Source: Holtermannia corniformis (lineage: Eukaryota; Basidiomycota; Tremellomycetes; Holtermanniales). From it: 64,000 nt of DNA. The stretch covers positions 18,192 to 82,191 of the forward strand of contig BCIJ01000047.1 in the NCBI GenBank assembly GCA_001599935.1, in the 5' to 3' direction. Of this stretch, positions 32,377-46,022 are shown piece by piece. The number at the start of each line of letters is the position of its first letter. The first letter of the stretch is position 1. Position numbers and translations under genes: made by a program. The notes beneath the pieces are model-generated. The model did no database searches. It was given only the letters and a program-made list of their open reading frames with translations, and had not been told where the DNA came from.

Positions 32377-33428
32377 ATGCGCCCGTTCATCACTCCAGCG
32401 CCCTCACCGACGTTCTACACGGCCTTGTTCGCGTTCCACTTGTTCCCATTGCATATGCCGCTCACGACATGGCTGCTGGATGCTCCCTTTGGACGGTTCG
32501 CCAACGGTCAATCGCGGTTCAACGTCAACGGTGTGTTGCCCTCGTGCGGACGAGCTGATGAGTAGGCAACATTGCTTGGTTCTTGATGGAGAGCGTTGCG
32601 GTGAGTTGTATAACAGTCATGTCCGTGCTGATCGGCAGCCCATCACGTTCATCTCAACGATCGCCAAGACGTTTCATCGGCCACTGACGACGCCGAGTGT
32701 GGTTCTGAGTGTGAGTGTATGGGAGATGGTATGCAGGCTGAGAGTCCGATTGACACTGCAGACGCTCTACATTATACACTACATCCACCGGGCCGTGCTG
32801 TCACCGCTGGTGCTGTCCCCGGCACGGTCGCCGAGCAATGTCGTCGTTCCAGTCGCGGCTGCCGTCTTCAATCTGCTGTACGTGCGACTGAATACTTTTG
32901 ACTGTCGCATTCACTGCTCACGTCGATGCAGCAACGCCTACCTGCTCGCAAACCATGTCATGTTCTTTGCCCCGACCCAGACGAGCGCGCGATTCTGGCT
33001 TGGTGTGCTCGGCTGGGTTGTCGGCTTTGCAGGCAACGGTACGTTCCAGCTCATCGACACGCGCTGATGACAGTGTATCACGACGAGATACTCAATAACT
33101 TGCGGCGATCGGGCGGCAAGGAGCGGTACAAGATCCCATACGGCGGCCTGTTCCGCTACGTGTCATTCCCCAATTACACTTGCGAATGGTAGGCCCTTGA
33201 AGCAATGACCGAGCTAATGACAGGTTTGAATGGATTGCCTACGCCGTTGCAGCCTCGCCGTCGGTCGTCATGCCCGGGAGATACCTCCTGTCCGCTCCAT
33301 GGGCGTTTGTCCTCGCCGAGCTCACGAGCATGTACCCGCGGGCCCGCCGCGGTCACGCCTGGTACCACTCCAAGTTTGGGACTGCGTACCCATCCGAGCG
33401 CACCGTTGCCATCCCTGGTCTACTGTAG
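32377..33428 (+). CDS. 3-oxo-5-alpha-steroid 4-dehydrogenase (SRD5A) family protein
   Basis: Membrane NADPH-dependent enoyl reductase of the steroid 5-alpha-reductase family. Seven exons (32377-32530, 32566-32600, 32639-32710, 32762-32877, 32932-33038, 33074-33188, 33224-33428) give 267 aa. Hydrophobic helices are separated by short loops: FYTALFAFHLFPLHMPL, LYIIHYIHRAVLSPLVL, FWLGVLGWVVGFAGN. The C-terminal family signature is HDEILNNLRRSG, then YKIPYGGLFRYVSFPNY, EWFEWIAYAVA, and the ending RRGHAWYHSKFG followed by YPSERTVAIPGL. These fit SRD5A1/2-type rather than the TSC13 type, which carries an N-terminal ubiquitin-like region not seen here. Fungal substrates are uncertain (sterol or polyprenol). 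Confidence 0.88.
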
Positions 33429-33555
33429 CATGATGCATCTGAGAACCGCTCGTCGCCACTGGGCGCTTTGACCGCTCGCGTGGTTTCATCCCGTTCACCA
33501 TCCGTCCGAGTTTTCGCGAGATTGTTGGGTTAGCACCACTCGACACGCTCTAGAG

Positions 33556-36066
<2,511 letters not shown>

Positions 36067-36079
36067 CATGGCGATGTGA

Positions 36080-37588
36080 TCAAACCCCTACACCTCCATA
36101 AGTCCACGGCGATAGCTCCACTTCGCCCTCGAAAAAGATTCGGCGCATGAGCTCCTCGTCGCCACTGCCAGCTGCGACAATCGACACGACGCGCTGGGGA
36201 GTGTCGGTTGATGTTCCCAGGCGCCCGACGCGGCCTTTGAACATGTCGTATGCCCGAAGGCGGTTTGCTGTCCCACCCGACTTTTTCTGTGCGGGCGTGA
36301 GCGATTCGGCATCGAGCCCGGAAAGCAGGTAGAGCGTGTGTAGGTTCTCGAGGTGAAGCCCTGGTGCTTGGGAGCGTGGCAGCAGATATAGGTCGGGCGT
36401 ATCGTCAGAGTCGTTTGGATCCAGTATCTGAGTTGACAGACCCAACGCCGCGAGCTCGTCGCCTAGCGTTGCGAGTGACATCTCGTCTGGCGCGAGCACG
36501 AGCGCCGTCTTGCCCGGTGGCAAGGGTGCCGACACGTGCAGGAGAGCAAGTGCCTCGAGCAGTACCGCCGATGGGACATTGGCAGTGGGCGACGTTTCGG
36601 CCGCCAAATCTGCCACGACGCCTCTGTGATTCACGACCAAACTGTGATGCTCCACTTGGGTCGCAGGAGACCGCTCAAAGTCGAGGTTGACCGCCGCATC
36701 GCCTCGGCGTACCCACCCGTGGCTTTTAACGAACGCGCGGAATGGCGCGTTGAGGCTTGCAGACGTCCAAACCGTCTGCACGTCATCGAGCCTCGCACTG
36801 AAGTCGGCCTTGTCACCCTCTCGGCGGATACTAAGCAAGTGGTCGAGGATCATGCCTGTTGGCGGTGGGTGCCGATTAATCGAGTGGGTAGGAAGCAGGT
36901 GGGCTGGATAGAACCGCGGTGGAATCGGTTTGATGAGCGTGTCGGGCTCATCGAGGAGGATATGGTGGATATTCTGCAGCGGTGGGGGTGTCTGCAATGT
37001 AAACAGGGCGTTTGGGGTGGTCAAGAGGATGGGAGGGAGGGAGTCAGGCAGCTCTGGGTTTGCTGCTTCCAGGGTGTGCACCAACGACTCGGATGGCTCT
37101 TGAAGCAGTTTGAACCACTGCGAAAGCTGCGCAAGCAGATATGGATTCGGTACTAAAACGAGGATGCTAGGGCCAGACCCAGGATAGCGGCGCTTGGACG
37201 CAAATGTCAAAGCTGCGACAGCCAGAGCCAGCGTTCTGATCATCAGCTCCATCGCAGACTGCGGCACTCACTTTCCGCGTCCGGTGGCGTCCCGCAGGAA
37301 CACATCCTTATTGCCCAGCACGGCGGGGATGAATGCAGCCTGCGCTGGCGTGGGGTGACGAATATGCGGAAACGCGGCTTTGAGACGTTTGACGAGGTTG
37401 GTGGGTAAACCGAGGCTCTGCGGGTCAGCCGGGCCGTTTGGGAACGCACTCACCTCAAACGACACTGTCGACTGGTCTTTTGGGCGCAAAGCTGTTGCTA
37501 CAAAGCGGACCTTGTGCACCGCTGTAGGAGGATTCGACGATAAAGACTGCATCTCAGCTTGGATGCGATTGTCACAACTCACCCGCAT
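36080..37588 (-). CDS. DEAD-box-type RNA helicase, MRH4-like, with degenerate box
   Basis: Four exons (37583-37588, 37454-37546, 37272-37417, 36080-37235) give 466 aa. The Q-motif region HPTPAQAAFIPAVLGNKDVF is followed by motif I as DATGRGKTLALAV and motif Ia-like ILVLVPNPYLLAQL. Motif II is ILLDEPDTL, so the box reads DEPD instead of DEAD. Motif III is WTSASL instead of SAT. The C-terminal RecA domain has KTALVLAPDEMSLATLG and ends in a motif VI-like RLRAYDMFKGRVGRLG. Overall it resembles the mitochondrial MRH4 group, which is also divergent. The start is set by a two-codon first exon (MR). No clear mitochondrial presequence is visible, so an undetected upstream exon is possible. Confidence 0.75.
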
Positions 37589-37606
37589 CGCAGTCGAGCT
37601 TGCGAG

Positions 37607-37861
37607 ATGAAGACATCGCCGGCAGATGGTCTATCTGCGTTAGCGCGTAGGCCTACGAGATGTTTCAAACCGACCCCATCCTTTCTGAGCGTCTGCCTGC
37701 TGGCCGGTGCTCTCGCTGCGTCTGCGGCTGATGCTGAAGAGATCAAGACGCGTCGTAGCATGGTTGGATGCAGTTTGGAAGCGATCGACGACGACAAGAC
37801 TCGACTTTTGGAACGTCACGTGATCAACGGCTTCCGTTTTGTGCGGCGAGAACCGCCGTGA
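37607..37861 (+). CDS. Small hypothetical protein (84 aa)
   Basis: 84-codon frame starting MKTSPADGLSALARRPTRCF. It has a hydrophobic stretch FLSVCLLAGALAASAAD that could be a membrane segment or signal anchor, then a charged C-terminus (EAIDDDKTRLLERHVINGF). Its ATG lies only 18 bp from the divergent helicase ATG, so one of the two starts may be wrong. No family recognised. Confidence 0.35.
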   Translation: MKTSPADGLSALARRPTRCFKPTPSFLSVCLLAGALAASAADAEEIKTRRSMVGCSLEAIDDDKTRLLERHVINGFRFVRREPP

Positions 37862-38808
37862 GCGCGAGTGGGAGGGCTCCCCGAGTGGACAATGTTAATC
37901 GGGCGTAAGCGTAGCTCTGCATGATCCATGCTCCTTCCGTGACGCATGGGCGAACCAGATCACTCTGGCTTTGACACACCTGAGGGGGCTCGCTGCACCG
38001 CACGATCGCAGACAACTTTATTCTAGACGACATCGATCTCATAGACGTATATCACGTCCCTTACTCATACGGTCGGCCCTGTCCGATCACCCCACTTGTC
38101 TGTTGGGACCCCTCGTGCGATCTCTGTGAGATCTCCGGATCAAGAAACCTGCACGTCGGATGTATAGCTGCCAGGCCCCAAACGCTGATCCAGCGGCACC
38201 CAAGTTCCTCTTACGTCTTCCGCGCAGCTGACTTTGCAGAGCTATGCGCTGGCGACGCTCCGACTGCGACGCCTGGCTTGCCGCTGTATGCTTCATGCCG
38301 AGCGCGCAGCCGGTGACGATGGGACAGATCCTCTAGGGGTACCCGTCTCGCACCGTGATGCCGCGTCTCACCTTTGCCAAATGACCTGACCGCATGCGTG
38401 GGATGCTCGGACCAAGCTTCTGCGCTAAGTGTGTGCCACATGGCCGCCGTCAGTGGCTTAATTCTCCTGCGAGGCGGCAGCGCGCCAGAGCTTGATCCCA
38501 AACCCCTGGCACGGGTGGCACAGTGGCACCGCGCCCCCGCGCCCGGCGGCGTCGTCGCAGTGGGTTAGGCTGCGCCTCTGCACTGGAGTGGCGACGTGCC
38601 AATCTCCGGCCATAAAGGTGAGCGTGATCGCTTTTCGCACTGTGGTCAGAGCCGCAAACATCGAACCAGTCTGGATCCCAACCGACACTCGTTTGCACCT
38701 CAATCGCGGTCGCGGGCGACTGCGATGCTGTCGAGTATAAGGCCTCGCGGGGCGGGCGGCCTAGTCGACCATTATCCGCCAGCCACAGTCCGCCAGCGAT
38801 TCTACAAG
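37862..38808. other. Long promoter region of the Ran1-type kinase
   Basis: About 950 bp without a convincing gene, which is long for this window. Open frames on both strands here are Arg/Ser-rich without splice structure. The kinase frame stays open up to 38596, but the extension reads as low-complexity untranslated sequence. A large regulated promoter or 5'UTR is the simplest reading. Confidence 0.4.
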
Positions 38809-40150
38809 ATGCCTTCAGAGACTTTTGCAACCTCGGGTCTTAACTTGGTCGGTCACCGAATCGACAATGGCCGCTTGGAGTTTTTGTCCGTCCTGGGCCT
38901 TGGCGCGTACGGTGTCGTCTACCTCGCAGTCGACCTTCGCTCGCCCAAGCCCGTCTACCTGGCCGTCAAGTGCCTCCTGCGGGCCGGGCTCGACTCGCGC
39001 CAGCGCCACTTTCAGCGTCGCGAGCTGGCCTTGCACCAGCTCGCGAGCCGACACCCGAACGTGGTCACGATGCACAAGGTGATCGAAGACGGCGATTATG
39101 TGTTTGTCATTATGGACTATTGCGACGAGGGCGACTTGTTCGGGATGATCACCGAGAAGCAGAGGGTAAGTCGGTGGCGCGTTGTGATCGCGACTGACAG
39201 CTCAGTACCTCGGCAACGACATCTTGATCAAAAAGGTCTTTTTGCAGATCATCGACGCGGTCGAATACTGCCACTCGCTTGGCATCTTTCACCGCGATCT
39301 CAAGCCGGAGAACATTTTGTGCACGCGAGACGGTACACGCGTGTGCATTGCCGACTTTGGGCTGGCAACGTCGGAGCGGCACAGCACCGACTTTGGGTGG
39401 TGAGTGGCTTGTTGTTGCATCGAGCTCGACTGACCGATCAGCGGGTCAACCTTCTACCTCTCACCCGAATGCCAGGGCGGGCTTTTTGAACGCCTGGACA
39501 GCTACAACACCGAGACCAACGACATCTGGTCACTCGGCGTCATCCTCGTAAACCTGACGTGCGGTCGGAACCCGTGGCGCCAAGCGTGCCCGTCGGACGA
39601 GACGTTCAGAGCCTACGTCCACAACCCAGACTTCCTCCGCACCATCCTCCCCATCTCGCACGCGACCAACCGGATCCTGAAAGCAATGTTCTCGCTCGAG
39701 CCCACCGAGCGCGTCACGCTCAAAGATCTCCGCCGGATGATCAGCGCCGTCGATACCTTTACCATGACCGAGGCCGAACTGCGGTCAGCCCACTCTGCGG
39801 CTCGTGCCGCTGCTGCCGCCGTCGCGCCACGGGCTCCGATCCCCAACCTTGTAGTCGATTGCCCCACCCAATCGCCCGCTTCGACCGCTTGGTCGTCAGT
39901 TTCCGACCTTGCCGACGCCAAAGTCGACGAGGCCCGGTTCGCCGCCTGCGACTTTTCGCGCCAGGATCTGCCCGAGCCAGAACCCTACCCTGGCCACGGC
40001 CGGCGCGGGAGCGAGACGGCGTCCGAGCCCGACTCGTCCATGCCCACGACCCCCCAATCAAAAGCAATCGAGCTACCGATCGTCGATGCCATGCCACTCG
40101 GCAAAGCGGTCGACAGTGCGCGGCTCCACGTCCCCGCTGTGGTCCTCTAA
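38809..40150 (+). CDS. Ran1/Pat1-type serine/threonine protein kinase
   Basis: Three exons (38809-39165, 39206-39399, 39442-40150) give 419 aa. The kinase domain runs from about residue 20 to 310. Gly-loop is [14 protein letters not shown] and the ATP lysine is in YLAVKCLL; helix and hinge are [20 protein letters not shown]. The catalytic loop is [13 protein letters not shown], then ADFGLATSE and the activation segment [35 protein letters not shown] follows. Layout and wording match the Ran1/Vhs1/Sks1 group of fungal kinases that link nutrients to growth or meiosis. The Ser/Pro/Ala-rich tail carries several SP/TP sites (TTPQSK). No key residue is missing, so an active kinase is expected. Confidence 0.92.
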
Positions 40151-40222
40151 TGCGTCTATAATGTCCCGTCTTGCCATCTGCTTGTATCATTAGTGAATTG
40201 TATAGAATGTATACAGTGATAA

Positions 40223-42204
40223 CTATTCCGGTCCAGCCATCTCCACATCGCCACTCGGTACACCCTCCGCCCAAGATTCGACGTCGACGGCCGGTGCGGG
40301 ACTTGGCGCGGCCGTGACTGCGTTGCCGTTTGCGACAGTCAGTATCGAAGCGGCAGGCGGCGGCTTTGGCGACTTTGTCTTGTTTTTGTGACTCTGTCGG
40401 TGCTTGCGCCCACCCTGCCCCTCGTCCTCACTGTCCGACAGCGACGTCTCGTGCTGAGTTTGTCGATCCCACAGTCGCACTGCCATCAGCTCGGGTCAGA
40501 CGGTGAGCACTCACTCGGCCGCCGCTCCTCTTTATTCTCCTCGTCCTCACCCTCGTTCCCATCCTCGTCGTCATGCGCGAGTTTGGGCACGGCTACAAGC
40601 TCAGCGCCCGCCATTGCTCTTCAGTGACCTACTTTGCATCTGTACGCCCGGCGCCGCCGTCTTGCCCCTCAAGCCCTCAAACACAGCCTGGCGGATCTTG
40701 GCAAGGTATTCCGGCGTGTTCTGATCAATCATGTTGGACGTGCGCACGTCGAGCTCATAGTCGGGGCCATAGTACTCGTAATATTCATTGTTTGGGATTT
40801 CTGCCGTCAGCGCGGTGGAGGCTAGTAGGACCCACCTCCGTGCAGTTCCTGCCCTGCGGCTAGACCCGTCTCGTACGCCCAGGTGCGCGAGACCGACTTG
40901 ACAGTGTACCCGCCGCCACCAAGGAGGAGGAGCGGGAGGTTGAACGCTTTGACGAACCTGACGCATGCCGCGTGCCCTCGCATCGATAGGTTGAAGCTGC
41001 CGAGCCGGTCACCCGATAGTGAGTCCGAGCCGCATTGAAGGACAATCGCCGTGGGCTGATACCACTCGATGATGCCGCTGATCACTGGCTCGAACACGGA
41101 TTTGTAGTTGTCGTCGCTGATCCCATCTCGCAGCGGGACGTTGACAGAGTAGCTAATCATCAGCGGTTGTCTGAGTGAGCACGACTCACCCCTTGCCCTT
41201 GCCAATGCCTGTATCCCGAACCTCGCCGGTACCAGGGAAGAACTCGCCTTAGTGTGTGAGCCTGATTCCGCCAGGGCGACGCACCCACCGTATTTGTGAA
41301 AGCTGCATGTCATGACGCGGTCGGTCGTGTAGAAAGCCTCTTCTACGCCGTCCCCATGGTGCACGTCGATATCGATATACAGCACTCGCTGGTGATACCT
41401 ATCATCGTCAGATGGGTCGTGTCAAGGAAGATACACACCGTAAGAGCTCGAGGATGCCAAGGACAATGTCTACAACTCAGCGCGGTTCCGTCGATAACGA
41501 GTCACGGACCGTTGACGTAGCAGAACCCACTCGCCTCGGCCTTTTTCGCGTGATGGAGGCCTCCCGCCCAGTTGACGGCGATATCACACTTGTCGCGCGA
41601 GAGCCTAGCTGCGCCCTCTGCGTCGCGTCAGCGCACTCCTCAAACGTGGATACACGGACCCATGGACCCTCCCGCCGAGATGGAGCAGTACTCGAACAGA
41701 CCATCAAAGATTGGACAATCGTCGCCAACGTTATCTGGCACATCAGCCGAGCTGTCTACTCATGCTGACTACGTACACTTGACCTGCTCCTTGGCAAACT
41801 GGCTGGCATTGTCTGGCGTGATCCGGTAGAGAAAGTCGACGTATTCGTCCGTGTGGAACTGGCTCATCTCGCGCTTGGTCGCAGGTTTGGCGCGCTACCG
41901 TATGCGTGTCAGCTCGGGACCGGACAAGCAGGGTACGCACAAAGATCTCCATCTTCTTGTACAAGCCATAATTCATCACGAGCGAGTGGCACATCCTGAT
42001 CCGGGTCGGCTTCATCGGGTGACCTGGCCATGTCAGCCCATGCTGCCAATCCCGAGAGCACGTACCAGGGCCATAGTGATAGTTGCCAATGTCCGAGTCG
42101 AAAAAGTAACACTGCGAGGTCAGACGTGCTCGCGGCTGCACTGGGGTATGCAACCGGTGGCAACTCACGACCCGCTTCTTGCTCTCGCCGAGGATTGGCT
42201 CCAT
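40223..42204 (-). CDS. RPD3: Class I histone deacetylase, Rpd3/HDAC1 type
   Basis: Zn-dependent deacetylase subunit of Sin3-type corepressors. By hand-splicing, about thirteen exons. N-terminus [19 protein letters not shown], then [117 protein letters not shown] and [42 protein letters not shown] and [18 protein letters not shown] complete the catalytic domain. The catalytic His pair (LHHAKK) and the Zn ligands (DxH in DIDVHHGD, D in QCGSDSL) are present. The acidic C-terminal tail ([25 protein letters not shown]) is typical. Divergent from SPF27. Confidence 0.95.
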
Positions 42205-42449
42205 CTTGGCTGTGTTGGCTGTGGGTTGCCAGCGTCAGCAATGCGAATGGTGGGCCGTCGGTTGCTGGGTGCTGTGGACCGGTCCAAGGTGTTGCCAGTG
42301 GTGGATCGCTCTCGCATGGCACGCGAGACTATTCGCGCGACTAAGTTTACGCATCCGCGGATCACGCGGTACTATATCCCACTGCAGCAGGCCTATTTTA
42401 CCCACCACTGCTCTTGCCGCCAACGAGCCCAGTCTTGTCGACAGCAACA

Positions 42450-43224
42450 ATGTCAACCTCGATAGACGCACTGCCCTACCACGACAAGGAACTCGAACTC
42501 AGCAGTACGTCCTCGGTCCCCCACCAAACCCACTAACACGCCCAGACTTGAAGGCACGCGCACAACAAGAGATCCAAGCCGAACTCGCCCGTTCATCAGC
42601 CCAACCCAACGATCAAGACCCAAGACTAGGGCCAGATGTCGACGTCTTTCCCGTAAGCTCGAGCGAACCGTCGCGACGGTACCAAGCTAACCCATCAGAA
42701 ATCAACCGAGCTGCAGACGCTGCTAGCACAGTACCCTTCCACCCCGCTGTCCTCGATCGACGCTTCAAAGTATGCGATCCCAGACGATTTAAGCCCCGAG
42801 AGCAGTATCGAAGAATGGGAGGAGGCAGAGCGGCGCGCTCAGATCGCGCTAGGGCATATGAGTGTTCGGTCCGTCTACCGTCCTTCTAGTCCACGTCCCT
42901 GACTCGCAAAGGGTCGAAAACACTTCAATCCTCTCGACGTACGCGCCAAACGCCTACCTGATCCGCAACTTTCAGCTCGAAGCCGAGGCGAAACAGATCC
43001 AAGCTCAGGTCGCGATCTGGAAAGAGAAACTGATCGATCTGAACCGGTCTAGAAGGGTGTATCAGGAGGACAAGGGCAAGCATCTGGCGGCGCTCGAGGC
43101 GCGCTGGCAGGATCTGGTCGGGAGCACGGTCCAGCTCGAGATGGCGACGAGGGCGATGGAGGGTGAGGTCAGGGCTCTGGAGCGCAGGGAGAGGGAATTG
43201 GTACACGAGCTGCAGGACGTCTAG
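42450..43224 (+). CDS. Pre-mRNA splicing factor SPF27/BCAS2 (Cwf7)
   Basis: Coiled-coil subunit of the Prp19/NineTeen complex. Four exons (42450-42504, 42546-42652, 42699-42868, 42912-43224) give 214 aa, near the family length (about 225). The N-terminus MSTSIDALPYHDKELEL is the characteristic DALPYxD start. The middle holds YAIPDDLSPESSIEEWEEA, matching the MxRYELPxP...WQE region. The C-terminal half is one long helix (NAYLIRNFQLEAEAKQIQAQ; LIDLNRSRRVYQED; LAALEARWQDLVGSTVQLEM). The family's conserved central part, LIDLNxxRR, is present. It shares a 245-bp promoter with RPD3. Confidence 0.87.
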
Positions 43225-43283
43225 ATCGATCGGTTGTAACAGTCTAGTTGCATACAAGTACAAAACAGTCACCGTGAATATGA

Positions 43284-44913
43284 TCAGTCGCCCCGCAGCT
43301 TTTGCACGCGCTTGAGCACAGAGTCCTTGGATGGGTCTGTAGACGTCAGCGTCCATCTGGGAGCCAAGGGGACAATGAATTCTCGAAGCAAATAGCCTGA
43401 CGGCGGGTGCTTGGAGCGGAGTGCAGCTACTGCCGCCTCTGCAGTAGTGCGGTGGTCCTCATAGCTTCGCGCACCGGCCAATCGACACCGCAACTGAAAG
43501 ACAGAACAAGCCAGAAAGGATCATCTCTAGTCACGCCAACCGACGGCTGCAATCTTGAACCACCTCGCCGCGTTCGAGACACGACCAACGGCCACTCACC
43601 ATATGGGTACTCCTTGCTCGGGATCTCGAGCAGCGCCGGGAACGCCGCTTGGTACTTGTCGACTGTTGGTCGGATCTTTTCGGCGACCTGTGGTACGTTA
43701 GCTCGGACACAGTCGAGGAAGCAGTCGCGTGTGAGCACAGATCGATGGGTCATGCGATCAAGCAATCGCGCTACTTTGTGCTGAACCTTCGAGACGCATT
43801 CGAGATCGACTGCTGACCGGGCCCAGGTAGAACTCGCAGGGCGCGACAGCAGATCGAGCTCATAAGCTCATAAAGCAGTCACCCGCTTCATGTCAGTCTC
43901 TGGGTATCTGCCCGAGTCGCAGAGTTAACAGGCCTGTAGGCACTATATCGTTGGCACGAGATGGCCAATTTCAAGACTCGGTCGGTTCTTGCTTCCCAAT
44001 GCGATTGCTGTCTGTGAGACCGTAGCTGTGGTGATTTGAAATCTCGATGGGGCGATACCAGGCTTGTGACAGACAGTTCTGTTCAGCTCGTTGCTCCCTC
44101 TTCTTGACAAGGTGATGGTCATATCCACCTCAACTCCAACGGCATGAAGACGAGTCTCGCAGCCTTACCAGTTATAGGCGTAGCTATCGTACAGCTTTCG
44201 ACGTGGCATCGGCTGCGAGGACTTATTGAATACACGCTACCATGCAAGCTGATAGTCCGCGCGTTCGAGCCGCAGAGTTGGAAGCCGGATTGTTGATGGC
44301 TTGAATCACGCGCGCTCGAGCGCGGTTGACATTGTCAAAAGCTGCCGCAAAGCCAAAACTTCTGATTGCGAACGCAAGATGAGCTCCATGGCATGGCCCA
44401 GATAGCACACGATGAGACTGGCCGCAGAGCCATCAGCAAGCATCTGCGGCCCGAGCCTTGAGTGACAGCATCATCTAAACCTGGCAGAGGTGCGTCACGT
44501 TCGACGTGTCCACAACCGTTCGTAGTCGGGTTCACAAAGGAGGCACGTACATGTTGGTTGATGAGCAAGATGGCGATATCCTTGCGTTCTGTAAACTCGT
44601 GGAACGCAGCCTCGATCACGCTCGCTTGGGTCTCTGTGGGCGATCAGCGTTTCTGATACGGATCGTAAGGGGTCACGTACTGCTGTCGACGACGAGAAAG
44701 TTCTTCTTCTGCTGCTGGTTGACATGGCCGATACCTGCTAGCAAGAGGCCGGTGATGGAGTCCTGCGAGGCGTCAGTCTTCATGCGTCGACAGTACACAC
44801 GTAGCATCACACGCTGACAGCGCACGTCCTTGGACGCTGGTGATCAGTCAACACACCTCGTCACCGATCACTGCCAGCAGATTCCGATCCTTGATCATAG
44901 ACGCCGACGACAT
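43284..44913 (-). CDS. VMA7: V-type ATPase subunit F (Vma7)
   Basis: Small rotor-shaft subunit of the V1 sector. Five exons (44857-44913, 44681-44762, 44551-44633, 43600-43687, 43284-43336) give 120 aa, the usual size. Spliced signature: [80 protein letters not shown] and [20 protein letters not shown], ending RVQKLRGD. The exons are certain because each junction falls inside conserved sequence. The introns are highly unusual for this genome: 94, 47, 863 and 263 nt. The 863-nt intron (43688-44550) has a normal GTACGT donor and CTAAC branch with CAG acceptor. Confidence 0.95.
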
Positions 44914-44991
44914 TGTGGCTGGATACGTCGGAGTGAACGAGCAGGAGGTAGTCGAGGTGCGGCGGCGTCATTACCCCGCGCATTAGCATCA

Positions 44992-45022
44992 CAATTCAAA
45001 TAGTATTAGGATTTAAATTGTA
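44992..45022. promoter_or_regulatory. AT-rich dyad in VMA7/WW divergent promoter
   Basis: ACAATTCAAAT (44992-45002) and ATTTAAATTGT (45012-45022) form an 11-bp inverted repeat with one mismatch, spacer AGTATTAGG. It is the most AT-rich spot in the neighbourhood, between the start codons at 44913 (minus) and 45081 (plus). Confidence 0.4.
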
Positions 45023-45080
45023 ATCAGCTTCAAATCAATACAAACCGATCACAAACGACTGTGCTTGACACTTGACAACC

Positions 45081-45991
45081 ATGTCGACACCTGCAGCGGC
45101 TGCACCAGCTCCCAGAGCTACAGTCGAGGACGCATCGCCTTCGCCACCTCCAACCACCGTGCCAGAGCCAGTGGACAAAGGCAAAGGCAAGGCAGAGGAG
45201 GAAGAGTCGACCGACGATGAATGGGACCCATCGGAAGAAGTGGTGCCCGGTGATGGTCCTGTACGCAAGCCAGCAGCTTCAGGATCGGCGACACCAGCCG
45301 TAGATGGTGCGCCCGCAGATGCAGCCGCGGCGGTCAGTGCCACGGCGGCACCAGCGGCAGACCCAGCCAACCCCTGGCAAGCCGTCTGGGCTCCCGAATC
45401 GAACGGTATGTACCTAACCACTCTTTGCCAAGCTGGCCTAACATCCCAGCGTGGTACTTTTGGAACTCGAAAACGGGCGAAGTGACATGGACCAACCCGC
45501 TCGCACCGGCCGCGAGCACGTCCACACCTGCCGTGCCGGACGGGATCGATCCCGGTCTAGCACACCTGCTTCCCAAAGCTGCGCCCTCTCAGCACTCGGA
45601 TCCGTCGTTCCAGCAGGCAAAGTTCAATGCGCGTACCGGACGATTCACCGCGATGGACTATGGACACACGGTCGATAGCTTGTCCGAGGCGAACCGGATG
45701 AAGCGCATGAGCGAGGTCTTTTTCGACGTCGACGCGTGGGAGAAACAGGTGGGTCCAAGCGTTCATGTACCAAGCTGACAGCCAGCGAGGCGAAGAGTGG
45801 CAGCAGAAGCGTAAGCGGGACGAGGATATCGCCAACGGCATCATGCCGCCGCCAGCAAACAGAAAGCCAAGCAAAAAGGACATGGTGCGTGTTCGATCAG
45901 TCTCAACGGCTCTGACGATCCGCAGGAGCGTTTCCGAGCGAAAAAGGCAGAGAAGAAGCTCAAGGGGCAGGCGTGGCTACGAGAGAGATAG
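45081..45991 (+). CDS. WW domain protein (262 aa)
   Basis: Four exons: 45081-45405, 45450-45748, 45786-45884, 45926-45991. The N-terminal ~110 residues are Ala/Pro-rich and acidic, with basic KGKGKAEEEE. One WW domain follows (NPWQAVWAPESNAWYFWNS, KTGEVTWTNPLAP); both Trp and the final Pro are present. After it comes a conserved-looking block, SFQQAKFNARTGRFTAMDYG, then a charged helical C-terminus ending KKAEKKLKGQAWLRER. Single-WW proteins of this build with a basic helical tail are often nuclear and linked to pre-mRNA processing, but I cannot assign an orthologue. Convergent with the GYF gene (31 bp between stops). Confidence 0.8.
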
Positions 45992-46022
45992 ACAATGATA
46001 TGCTCATGCTAGTTGACAATGA

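Noticed and set aside
38596..38808. N-terminal extension of the Ran1-type kinase
   Set aside because: Same frame but low-complexity and untypical; the Met at 38809 is close to the kinase domain as in the family.
43427..43765. 112-codon frame across a VMA7 exon and its introns
   Set aside because: Only its middle (VAEKIRPTV onward) is conserved; the ends are intron sequence.
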